From: an uncultured Bacilli bacterium
Lineage (GTDB): Bacteria; Bacillota_I; Bacilli_A; RF39; UBA660
Reading direction: 5' to 3'
Assembly: GCA_944363755.1 (NCBI GenBank)
Contig: CALVVC010000021.1
Coordinates: 1 to 13,616, forward strand
Length of the DNA stretch: 13,616 nt
Below are positions 6,783 through 12,628 of the stretch, piece by piece; positions within the stretch are counted from its first letter, which is position 1, and each line of letters starts with the position of its first letter. The notes beneath the pieces are model-generated. The model worked only from the letters and a program-made list of their open reading frames with translations. It made no database searches and had not been told where the DNA came from. The position numbers and the translations under genes were made by a program.

Positions 6783-7110
6783 TGAAGAAATAGAAGCAAG
6801 AGCTTTAGAGTTAGTAAAAGTAATTAAAGATAGTGATGATTATAAAGAATATCTTGAATTAAAAGAAAAGATTAAATCTAATAAAGAGATAATAGAATTG
6901 ATAGATAAAATTAAAAATTTACAAAAGACTTATGTTAAAAGTGCTTACCTTGATAGTAATGTAAAACAAGAATTAGATAATAAATTAGAAATATTAAACT
7001 CTATTCCTTTATATAAAGAATATTTAAGTAAAGAGAAAAAGATTAATAGTATTATGAGTAATATAAAGGAAGGACTTAATGTTATCTTTGAAGATATTTT
7101 AAATAAATAA
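6763..7110 (+). CDS. ricA: YlbF/YmcA-family protein, probably RicA
   Basis: The 115-residue helical protein fits the YlbF/YmcA (Com_YlbF) family: ALELVKVIKDSDDYKEYLELKEKIKSN opens the family's helical hairpin, and a second DY/PLYKEYL-type helix follows (PLYKEYLSKEKKINS). In B. subtilis RicA (YmcA), RicF (YlbF) and RicT form a complex that helps RNase Y mature mRNAs and affects sporulation, competence and biofilm. Position directly after miaB identifies it as the YmcA/RicA member by synteny; sequence alone would not separate RicA from RicF. It starts inside miaB (20-bp overlap) after TGGAG, suggesting translational coupling. It is shorter than B. subtilis RicA (about 143 residues) and has no cysteine, so it cannot supply Fe-S ligands as reported for the Bacillus complex. 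Confidence 0.8.
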   Translation: MEKLVSNEEIEARALELVKVIKDSDDYKEYLELKEKIKSNKEIIELIDKIKNLQKTYVKSAYLDSNVKQELDNKLEILNSIPLYKEYLSKEKKINSIMSNIKEGLNVIFEDILNK

Positions 7111-7127
7111 AATTTGTTGTAATTTTT

Positions 7128-7159
7128 AAAATTGACCTCGATTTTAAGGGTCAATTTTT
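7128..7159 (+). terminator. Strong intrinsic terminator after ricA
   Basis: AAAATTGACC (7128-7137) and GGTCAATTTT (7149-7158) form a perfect 10-bp stem around an 11-nt loop, with the T-run at the end of the 3' arm. It closes the kinase-miaB-ricA unit. Confidence 0.88.
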
Positions 7160-7198
7160 AATTTTCTTTAGAAGAATTTATAAAATTAGAGAGTGTTT

Positions 7199-7295
7199 AT
7201 ACCTCCAAATACTAATTTTCGTAAATTGCAATCTCTTTTATCTTATGTTAGAGTGTAGGCATCTACGTAGAAATATTAAAAATTATTGGAGGTAT
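7199..7295 (+). promoter_or_regulatory. Leader RNA that can sequester the Rpn gene SD
   Basis: ATACCTCCAA (7199-7208) is perfectly complementary to TTGGAGGTAT (7286-7295), which contains the SD of the gene starting at 7298. Next to it, TAATTTT (7213-7219) pairs with AAAATTA (7279-7285), leaving only a 4-nt bulge, so 17 base pairs lock the SD. Inner helices are possible at 7233-7236/7250-7253 and 7255-7258/7263-7266. A TATAAA-like -10 at 7179-7184 would start transcripts near 7191, just ahead of the first arm, but no -35 box is clear. The RNA could keep translation off until a ligand, protein or processing opens it. No known riboswitch class is recognised. Confidence 0.6.
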
Positions 7296-7297
7296 TT

Positions 7298-8161
7298 ATG
7301 AAAGAAGAAACTAAAGAAAAAGAATTCTTTACACTTTTATCTGATACAACATTTAAAAGAATGTTTAATGATGAAGATAGTAGATTCTTTTTTGAAAAAG
7401 TAATTAAATATTATTTTAAAATTGATTTAGAGGGATATACTCTTTATGATAATGAGATAAATAGTGGAAATGTTGCAAGAGATTATAGACTTGATATTTT
7501 ACTTAAGAAAGATAGAGATTTTATTATAGTAGAAATGAATAAAGATGTCTCAGAAAGAGTCTTAATTAAAAATAGAATGTATCTTTATCTTATTGCCGGT
7601 GGTGGCTTAGAAAAAGGAGAAGAGTTTGTTAAAATGAAAACATTCTTAATTAACTTTAATAATAGTCTTTATAAGATAAAACCTGATGCAATTAATATTG
7701 ATTATACTTTAAGAAATGAGAAGTATAATGACGTAATATATGATATTAAAATCCATAATATTTACCTTGAAAGTCTAAAAAATGTAAGATATAATGGTAG
7801 TAACGAAGAAGAAACATTTGCAGCGATGATGATAGCAACATCATATGATGAAATGAGAGAGATTGCAAATGGTAATGAGGAGGCGTTATATATCGTGGAT
7901 AAGTTAGAAAGACTAAATGAAGATGATAAGTTTAGGACAGATTACAATGTGGAGTTAGTTAGAAGAAAAGAAATAAATTCTGCAAGACTTGATGGATATG
8001 ATAGTGGTTATGATACTGGCAAAACTGAAGGACTTGAAGAAGGTGCTAAGAAAGAGAAAATAAAAATTGCCAAAAATCTTCTTAATAAAGGTGTATCTAC
8101 TGATTTAGTATCAGAAAGTACTGGTTTAAGTATTGAAGAACTTAATAAACTAAACAATTAA
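7298..8161 (+). CDS. Rpn family PD-(D/E)XK nuclease (annotated as transposase-like)
   Basis: This 287-residue protein belongs to the Rpn/PD-(D/E)XK nuclease family transposase group, whose E. coli members are DNases that promote RecA-independent recombination. The N-terminus (FTLLSDTTFKRMFND) matches the family's F-K-x-x-F opening. The catalytic core is RLDILLKKDRDFIIVEMN, with D66, E79 and N81 in the place of the common E-x-Q. The C-terminal tail has the Gly-spaced helix (YDSGYDTGKTEGLEEGAKK) and a small IAKNLLNKGVS...IEEL domain usual in Firmicutes copies. An upstream in-frame TTG at 7286 lies in the SD, so ATG 7298 behind GGAGG is the start. It sits alone between two terminators, inside an otherwise conserved ricA-cotE junction, which suggests insertion. 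No terminal inverted repeats or target duplications are seen. Confidence 0.88.
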   Translation: MKEETKEKEFFTLLSDTTFKRMFNDEDSRFFFEKVIKYYFKIDLEGYTLYDNEINSGNVARDYRLDILLKKDRDFIIVEMNKDVSERVLIKNRMYLYLIAGGGLEKGEEFVKMKTFLINFNNSLYKIKPDAINIDYTLRNEKYNDVIYDIKIHNIYLESLKNVRYNGSNEEETFAAMMIATSYDEMREIANGNEEALYIVDKLERLNEDDKFRTDYNVELVRRKEINSARLDGYDSGYDTGKTEGLEEGAKKEKIKIAKNLLNKGVSTDLVSESTGLSIEELNKLNN

Positions 8162-8187
8162 CAAAATATAATGATTAGTTATTAAAT

Positions 8188-8225
8188 AAGGAAAGAAACA
8201 TATTATGAATTGTTTCTTTCCTTTT
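8188..8225 (+). terminator. Strong intrinsic terminator after the Rpn gene
   Basis: AAGGAAAGAAAC (8188-8199) and GTTTCTTTCCTT (8212-8223) form a perfect 12-bp stem with a 12-nt loop, ending in TTTT. It separates the Rpn gene from cotE. Confidence 0.88.
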
Positions 8226-8246
8226 GTTAATCTGTAAGTTTTTTGT

Positions 8247-8274
8247 ACTTTTTAACTAAATAAAGCATAGACTA
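8247..8274 (+). promoter_or_regulatory. SigmaK/SigmaE-like promoter of cotE
   Basis: CATAGACTA (8266-8274) fits the SigmaK -10 consensus CATAnnnTA completely. An AC at 8247-8248, 17 bp before it, fits the minimal SigmaK -35 element. CATAGACT also matches 6 of 8 positions of the SigmaE -10 CATACAAT. B. subtilis cotE is itself transcribed by SigmaE and then SigmaK in the mother cell, so this is the expected type of promoter. No good sigma-A promoter is seen in the gap. Confidence 0.55.
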
Positions 8275-8293
8275 AATTAGAGGAGGGAAACGT

Positions 8294-8827
8294 ATGGCTT
8301 TATATAAAGAAATAGTAACAAAAGCAGTTATTGGTAAGGGGAAGAAAAAATTTACTGATAACTTATTGTTACAAGTAACTAATAGTCCTAATACAATTCT
8401 TGGGTGTTGGGTGATTAATCATAACTTTAGTGGTACTTTTTCAAATGGAGTAGTAACTATTAATGGAAGTTATGATATTAATATTTGGTATTCTTATGAT
8501 AATGATACTAAAACAGAAGTCTTAAAAGATACTAAAAATTATACAGAAACTATAAATGTTCAAGGAACAAGTGATACAGAAAATGAAGAAGTAATCATTA
8601 GAAGTTTGAGTGGACCAAGTTGTAGTAAAGCAGAAATTAATGAAAGTGTTATTAACTGTACTATAGATAAAACTTTAGGAATAGAACTAGTAGGTGATAC
8701 TAAAGTACGTATCAATACTCTAGATGAAGTTGACGACTGGGAAGAGATTATGGATAGTGATAGTGAAATAGATGAGAGAATTGATAAAGAAGTAAATGAA
8801 GAATACTTAGATAATTCTACTGAATAG
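8294..8827 (+). CDS. cotE: Outer spore coat morphogenetic protein CotE
   Basis: CotE assembles the outer coat of the endospore in the mother cell. The 177-residue product is close to the usual length (about 180) and carries the hallmark segments: YKEIVTKAVIGKGKKKF at the start, then ILGCWVINHN (35-44), WYSYDN with TKTEV (65-75), and EEVIIRSLSGPSC. The last 30 residues are strongly acidic (DDWEEIMDSDSEIDE), like the tail of Bacillus CotE. The SD GAGGAGGG precedes the ATG. It is a single-gene unit with a sporulation-type promoter and its own terminator. Following miaB-ricA, it completes the B. subtilis order ymcB-ymcA-cotE, interrupted here only by the Rpn gene. mutS, which follows cotE in B. 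subtilis, is replaced by rpsP. Confidence 0.96.
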   Translation: MALYKEIVTKAVIGKGKKKFTDNLLLQVTNSPNTILGCWVINHNFSGTFSNGVVTINGSYDINIWYSYDNDTKTEVLKDTKNYTETINVQGTSDTENEEVIIRSLSGPSCSKAEINESVINCTIDKTLGIELVGDTKVRINTLDEVDDWEEIMDSDSEIDERIDKEVNEEYLDNSTE

Positions 8828-8835
8828 TTCGTAAG

Positions 8836-8875
8836 AGACTGTTAACAAAAAAAGGTTGACAGTCTTGTTTTTTTT
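8836..8875 (+). terminator. cotE terminator overlapping the rpsP promoter
   Basis: AGACTGTTAAC (8836-8846) pairs with GTTGACAGTCT (8855-8865) in an 11-bp stem with one G-U pair and an 8-nt loop. A T-tract with one G runs to 8875. The 3' arm contains the TTGACA -35 box of rpsP. Confidence 0.85.
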
Positions 8876-8884
8876 ATGTATAAT
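8856..8884 (+). promoter_or_regulatory. Consensus sigma-A promoter of rpsP-khpA
   Basis: TTGACA (8856-8861) and TATAAT (8879-8884) are both exact consensus hexamers with the ideal 17-bp spacer. The spacer is largely the T-run of the cotE terminator. The start is expected near 8891. Such a strong promoter suits a ribosomal protein gene. Confidence 0.92.
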
Positions 8885-8916
8885 TATAACAGTAAAAAAA
8901 GAAAGGAGTGCTAAAT

Positions 8917-9198
8917 ATGGCAGTAAAATTAAGATTAATGAGAATGGGTGCTAAGAAAAGACCATTTTATCGTATAGTTGCAACAGACTCAAGAAGTAGA
9001 AGAGATGGAGAGTATCTAGAGTTAGTTGGTACTTATAATCCTATAAGTAATGAAAAAAATGTTAAAATCAATGAAGAAGTTGCTCTTAAATGGTTAGGGA
9101 ACGGTGCTATTCCATCTGATACTGTTAGAAGTCTTTTTAAAGAAGCTGGTATTATGAAAAAATATGCTGAATCTAAAAATAAAAAGGAAAGTAAATAA
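8917..9198 (+). CDS. rpsP: 30S ribosomal protein S16 (bS16)
   Basis: bS16 is a small-subunit protein important for 30S assembly. The 93-residue product has the family signature from its first residues ([38 protein letters not shown], read in parts) and the [23 protein letters not shown] segment; the C-terminus is Lys-rich. An upstream GTG at 8908 lies in the SD AAAGGAGTG, so ATG 8917 is the true start. Its stop overlaps the start of khpA (TAATG), so the two are translationally coupled. In most Firmicutes rimM, trmD and rplS follow; they are absent here. Confidence 0.97.
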   Translation: MAVKLRLMRMGAKKRPFYRIVATDSRSRRDGEYLELVGTYNPISNEKNVKINEEVALKWLGNGAIPSDTVRSLFKEAGIMKKYAESKNKKESK

Positions 9199-9446
9199 TG
9201 AATTTAGTAGAATTAACTGAGAAAATTATTAAAAATATTGTCTTAGATGAAGATGCTATATCAATAAAAGAATTTCCTAGTGAAAATGATAATGAAATTA
9301 TTATAGAAGTATTAGTTTCAGATTCTGATATTGGTAGAGTAATTGGAAAAAATGGTAAAACTATTAATGCTATTAGAACTTTAGTGCAAGCTAGTAGTTC
9401 TCTAAAAGATGGTAAATATGTAAAGATTAATGTTGATAAGTTTTAG
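9198..9446 (+). CDS. khpA: KH-domain RNA-binding protein KhpA
   Basis: KhpA (YlqC) is a small KH-domain protein that, with KhpB/Jag, binds many RNAs in Firmicutes and affects cell division and elongation. The 82-residue product is a single KH domain, with the GxxG loop as GKNG at 50-53 in the context IGRVIGKNGKTINAIRTLV. The family is usually 75-85 residues. It starts at the last base of the rpsP stop codon, so it relies on coupling with rpsP, the usual neighbour. A terminator begins at its stop codon. Confidence 0.94.
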   Translation: MNLVELTEKIIKNIVLDEDAISIKEFPSENDNEIIIEVLVSDSDIGRVIGKNGKTINAIRTLVQASSSLKDGKYVKINVDKF

Positions 9447-9478
9447 GGGTTACTTAAAGTAATCCTTTTATGTTTTTT
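9445..9478 (+). terminator. Terminator after khpA
   Basis: A 10-bp stem with G-U pairs joins 9445-9454 to 9458-9467 around a 3-nt loop, starting inside the TAG stop codon. T-rich sequence with a run of seven T follows to 9478. Confidence 0.78.
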
Positions 9479-9526
9479 TGGGGTGTTTATTTATTTAACA
9501 CAATTATTTTAAATTTTCATAAGTAA

Positions 9527-9555
9527 TTGTATAAATTAAAAAAATATATTATACT
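9527..9555 (+). promoter_or_regulatory. Sigma-A promoter of cdsA-rseP
   Basis: TTGTAT (9527-9532) and TATACT (9550-9555) are separated by 17 bp. The start would fall near 9562, about 21 bp before the cdsA ATG, leaving room for the SD TTGGAGGTAG. Confidence 0.68.
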
Positions 9556-9582
9556 TATTATAGGATTGGAGGTAGTTCTAAT

Positions 9583-10386
9583 ATGAAAAAACGTGTATTA
9601 AGTGCTATTATTATGATATTAATATTTGTACCATTATTATTTATAGGAGGGATACCTTTTGCTATACTAATGACTGTATTAGCTTTAGGAGCAATGCATG
9701 AATTAATGGTAATAAGAGAAAAGAAAAAAGAGTTTCCAACTTTAATAAAGATAATTGCTTATTTATTAACTGCTTTTTCCTTAGTTTTAACTTATAATCA
9801 AGATTTATTTAGTTTTAAAATTAGTTATCAGTTAATAAGTTTTATTATTTTGTTATTTTTGTTACCTATATTATTAAAGAATAAAAAAGAGATGAATTAT
9901 GATATTAATGATGCTTTGTATTTGATAGGCTCACTTCTTTTTATAAATCTTTCATTTAATTTGATATTAGTAATTAGAAATTATAGTCTTTACTATTTAA
10001 TTTATTTATTACTTATAACTGTTATAACAGATACTTTTGCACTTATAACAGGTATTTATGTAGGTAAAAATAAATTATCTCCTACTATTAGTCCTAAAAA
10101 GACAATAGAAGGGTTTATTGGTGGAGTTTTAATGGGTACTTTTGTATCTTCTGTATTTTATTATACTGTAATAGATTCAGGTATTTCTTTAGCAATATTA
10201 ATATTAACAACACTATTTTTAGCAGTTGTAGGAGAATTAGGTGATTTAGTATTTTCATCTATTAAAAGAACATTTAATGTTAAAGATTTTTCTAATATTA
10301 TACCAGGTCATGGTGGTATATTAGATCGTTTAGATAGTCTAATTTTTGTAATACTAGCATTTATATTAGTAATGGGATTAATTTAG
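9583..10386 (+). CDS. cdsA: Phosphatidate cytidylyltransferase
   Basis: CdsA makes CDP-diacylglycerol from phosphatidic acid and CTP in the cytoplasmic membrane, the branch point to phosphatidylglycerol and cardiolipin. The 267-residue protein has about eight hydrophobic segments and the full CTP-transferase signature near the C-terminus: SSIKR (225-229), VKDF (233-236) and IPGHGGILDR (240-249), in which the Asp and the H-G-G-x-x-D-R are the conserved catalytic part. The N-terminus MKKRVLSAIIMILIFVPLL is typical. The SD of rseP overlaps its stop codon. In B. subtilis the order is uppS-cdsA-dxr-rseP; uppS and dxr are missing from this locus. Confidence 0.96.
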   Translation: MKKRVLSAIIMILIFVPLLFIGGIPFAILMTVLALGAMHELMVIREKKKEFPTLIKIIAYLLTAFSLVLTYNQDLFSFKISYQLISFIILLFLLPILLKNKKEMNYDINDALYLIGSLLFINLSFNLILVIRNYSLYYLIYLLLITVITDTFALITGIYVGKNKLSPTISPKKTIEGFIGGVLMGTFVSSVFYYTVIDSGISLAILILTTLFLAVVGELGDLVFSSIKRTFNVKDFSNIIPGHGGILDRLDSLIFVILAFILVMGLI

Positions 10387-10394
10387 GAGGTGCT

Positions 10395-11429
10395 ATGGTT
10401 ACATTAATATTATTTATAATTATATTAGGATCAATTGTCTTTATACATGAAGGTGGACACTTTTTATTCGCTAAATTAACGGGTATATATGTTTATGAAT
10501 TTGCACTTGGTATGGGACCTAAGTTATTTAGTTTTAAAAAAGGGGAGACTGAATATTCCTTAAGAGCAATACCTATAGGAGGTTTTTGTCAGTTAGCAGG
10601 AGAAGAGGGGGAAGTTGATAATTTGCCAAGAGATAGGACATTACCTGGTAAGAAGCCTTGGCAAAAGTTTATAGTGATGTTCTTTGGAGCAGGATTTAAT
10701 TTTATTTCTGCTATACTTGTACTATTTTTTATTTCTTTAGTTTTTGGTGCAACTTCAATGGAGCCTGTTTTATCTAGTGTGGAAAAAGATACTCCTGCTT
10801 ATCTTGCAGGAGTTAGAAAAGGCGATGAAATATTAGAAATTAATGGACACGATATTTGGACAATAGATGATATATCTTTATATATAACAATAGCTAATCC
10901 AAAAGAAGAAAATGAATTTGTTATTAGAAAAGAAAATGGTGATATTAAAACTTATAATATAAGACCTGAAAAGATTAAAGTAGATGGTGAAGAAAGATAT
11001 GTTTATGGTATAGGTATGCAAGGTAAAGAAGAACATGGCTTTCTTTCTGCTATAAATTATACAATTGTAAAGACGGGTTCTTTATTTAAACAAATGTGGG
11101 TTACTATTTTAAATTTATTTACAGGGGGAATTAGATTAAGTCAATTAAGTGGTCCTGTAGGTATTTATGAAGTAGTAGGTGCTCAAGCAAGTGGTGGTTT
11201 AGCTAGTCTTCTTTATTTGTTCTCATTTCTATCAATAAATGTAGGTTTTATTAATCTTTTACCATTACCTGCCTTTGATGGAGGACATATTTTATTTATA
11301 ATAATTGAAAAGATTAAAGGAAGTCCTATTAAACCTGAAACGGAAGCAAAGTTTCATACAGTTGGATTATTTTTATTGATGTTATTAATGATTTATGTAA
11401 CATTCTATGATATATTAAGATTATTTTAA
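10395..11429 (+). CDS. rseP: Intramembrane site-2 metalloprotease RseP/RasP
   Basis: This is a zinc-dependent protease that cuts substrates within the membrane (in B. subtilis RasP cuts anti-sigma factor RsiW, FtsL and signal-peptide remnants). The 344-residue protein has the first catalytic motif HEGGH at 18-22 in the first membrane segment, a GxGP-type loop, a PDZ domain (about residues 115-185, GVRKGDEILEINGHDI), and the second site LLPLPAFDGG with D295, the third zinc ligand. F-D-G-G replaces the commoner L-D-G-G. The C-terminal segment is hydrophobic. AGGAGGTG overlaps the cdsA stop, so both genes form one operon. A long hairpin follows 5 bp after the stop. Confidence 0.95.
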   Translation: MVTLILFIIILGSIVFIHEGGHFLFAKLTGIYVYEFALGMGPKLFSFKKGETEYSLRAIPIGGFCQLAGEEGEVDNLPRDRTLPGKKPWQKFIVMFFGAGFNFISAILVLFFISLVFGATSMEPVLSSVEKDTPAYLAGVRKGDEILEINGHDIWTIDDISLYITIANPKEENEFVIRKENGDIKTYNIRPEKIKVDGEERYVYGIGMQGKEEHGFLSAINYTIVKTGSLFKQMWVTILNLFTGGIRLSQLSGPVGIYEVVGAQASGGLASLLYLFSFLSINVGFINLLPLPAFDGGHILFIIIEKIKGSPIKPETEAKFHTVGLFLLMLLMIYVTFYDILRLF

Positions 11430-11434
11430 AAGAA

Positions 11435-11480
11435 AATAATTAAACCTATAAGAACTTGAGTTCTTATAGGTTTAATTATT
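11435..11480. terminator. Bidirectional terminator, 21-bp perfect hairpin
   Basis: Positions 11435-11455 and 11460-11480 are perfect inverted repeats with a TTGA loop (11456-11459). The hairpin lies between the convergent rseP and lipoprotein genes; its right arm covers the lipoprotein stop codon (11472-11474). On the minus strand the stem runs out into a T-rich stretch (TTATTTTCTTTT); on the plus strand the T content is in the arm itself. Confidence 0.85.
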
Positions 11481-12359
11481 ATGATATAATTCTTCTCTAA
11501 TATTATCTAAATTTTGATTCATAAGAGTTAAATAATCAGTTTCTGTTTCTCTTTGTTCATCATTTAAAACTATTATTCTATTAGAATTAATAATTTCTAA
11601 ACTATTAGGGTATGTGTTAATTAAGTTTTGAACATTATTTGTAGTTTTGATATCTTTATAACTAAATATTTTAGTAATATCTCCATTTTTAATTAAGTCA
11701 TTTATTTCTACTAAATCTTTTTCATCAGTATTATCATTTAGTATATATACTTTAATACCATATTTTTCTAAGAATTTATAATTATTATTAGTTGCAACTA
11801 TTGTTTTATGAGGAGCATTTTCAACAGCAAGTCTAATATTAGCATCAAGTTCTGAAACATCAACTTTTAACTCTTCATAGTTTTCATCTATTTCTTCTTT
11901 TAAGTAATTATTTTCTATATACTCTTTTAAACCAATTCTAACATTTTGACTCATCATTAACATAAATGATGGATCTAACCAGACTTCTTCCATAGTATAA
12001 TCATTATCAAGGACATAGGAACTATCTATTATTTTTAAATTTTTATTATAATCTAATAAGTCAACTGCTAATTTTCTTTCTCTATTAACTAATCCTGTAT
12101 AGATAAATAAATCTTTACTAGCAAAATCTCTTTTTTGTTTATTAGTAAATTTATAATCACTGGTATTTACTCCATCAGGATAGATATTACTTACTTTAGC
12201 ATGATCTCCATAAAGCCTTTCTATAATATATTCATTAGGGTAATTAGTAGTAACTATCTCAATATCCTCCATATCATCACTTTTACAACCTGTAGTAGTA
12301 AGTAAAATTGCCATACTAAGGAAAGCAATCTTACCTAAATTTTTAACACTTCTTTTCAT
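11472..12359 (-). CDS. ZnuA-fold lipoprotein lacking the usual metal ligands
   Basis: The 295-residue product has a lipoprotein signal peptide (basic start, hydrophobic core, lipobox ending TTGC with C25) and the fold of cluster A-I metal-binding ABC substrate proteins (ZnuA/AdcA/MntC). Visible family marks are IVTTNYP with GDHAKVSNIYPDG, the ASKDLFIYTG strand, VWLDP (126-130), a long Lys/Glu linker helix (about 145-180), KFLEKYGI (195-202) and the C-terminal YLTLMNQNLDNI helix. The histidines that normally bind zinc or manganese are missing: S67 stands for the His of PHxYE, E125 for the His of HxWLDP, and T190 for the His before the YFAxxYG segment. No permease or ATPase gene is adjacent. 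It may bind another ligand or have a structural role. It overlaps yidD by 17 bp and its SD (AAGGAG) lies inside yidD. Confidence 0.8.
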   Translation of the reverse strand: MKRSVKNLGKIAFLSMAILLTTTGCKSDDMEDIEIVTTNYPNEYIIERLYGDHAKVSNIYPDGVNTSDYKFTNKQKRDFASKDLFIYTGLVNRERKLAVDLLDYNKNLKIIDSSYVLDNDYTMEEVWLDPSFMLMMSQNVRIGLKEYIENNYLKEEIDENYEELKVDVSELDANIRLAVENAPHKTIVATNNNYKFLEKYGIKVYILNDNTDEKDLVEINDLIKNGDITKIFSYKDIKTTNNVQNLINTYPNSLEIINSNRIIVLNDEQRETETDYLTLMNQNLDNIREELYHNN

Positions 12360-12579
12360 TCTTTTTCTCCTTCCTTATAACTGGGTCATATCCATATCTT
12401 GCTCCAGGATGACATCTTAATATTCTTTTAAAACCAAGAAAACATCCTTTAATAGAACCATATTCTTCTATCGCTTCAATCATATAGTTAGAACAAGTAG
12501 GATAAAAATGACAAGCTCCATGACTTGTAAGGGGCATCTTTTGATAAAGATGAATTAAACTAATTAATATCTTTTTCAT
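12343..12579 (-). CDS. yidD: Membrane protein insertion efficiency factor YidD
   Basis: YidD is a small membrane-associated protein that assists YidC-dependent insertion. The 78-residue product matches the family: an amphipathic start (ILISLIHLYQK), then CHFYPTCSNYMIEAIEEYG (C23, C29) and KGCFLGFKRILRCHP (C46, C56) with YDPV after it. It usually lies with rpmH, rnpA and yidC, but here it stands between a ZIP transporter and a ZnuA-like lipoprotein, whose gene it overlaps by 17 bp. There is no SD before the ATG, and the -10 box lies so close that transcription should start at the ATG itself. The family's normal N-terminus supports this ATG over the next one at codon 15. Confidence 0.94.
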   Translation of the reverse strand: MKKILISLIHLYQKMPLTSHGACHFYPTCSNYMIEAIEEYGSIKGCFLGFKRILRCHPGARYGYDPVIRKEKKNEKKC

Positions 12580-12585
12580 AAATAT

Positions 12586-12614
12586 ATTGTACTATAAAAA
12601 TTAGTGTTAATCAA
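12586..12614 (-). promoter_or_regulatory. Sigma-A promoter giving a leaderless yidD transcript
   Basis: Read on the minus strand, TTGATT (12614-12609) and TACAAT (12591-12586) are 17 bp apart. Six bases separate the -10 box from the yidD ATG at 12579, which places the expected +1 on the A of the ATG. Confidence 0.65.
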
Positions 12615-12628
12615 TTAGAAGTGAAAAA

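Noticed and set aside
6945..7154. Minus-strand open frame of 69 codons over the end of ricA.
   Set aside because: It starts inside ricA antisense and overlaps the terminator; no SD or homology is seen.
7160..8230. Rpn gene as a complete insertion sequence.
   Set aside because: The 10-bp inverted repeat lies in the leader and pairs with the SD rather than flanking the gene; no terminal inverted repeats or target duplication are visible.
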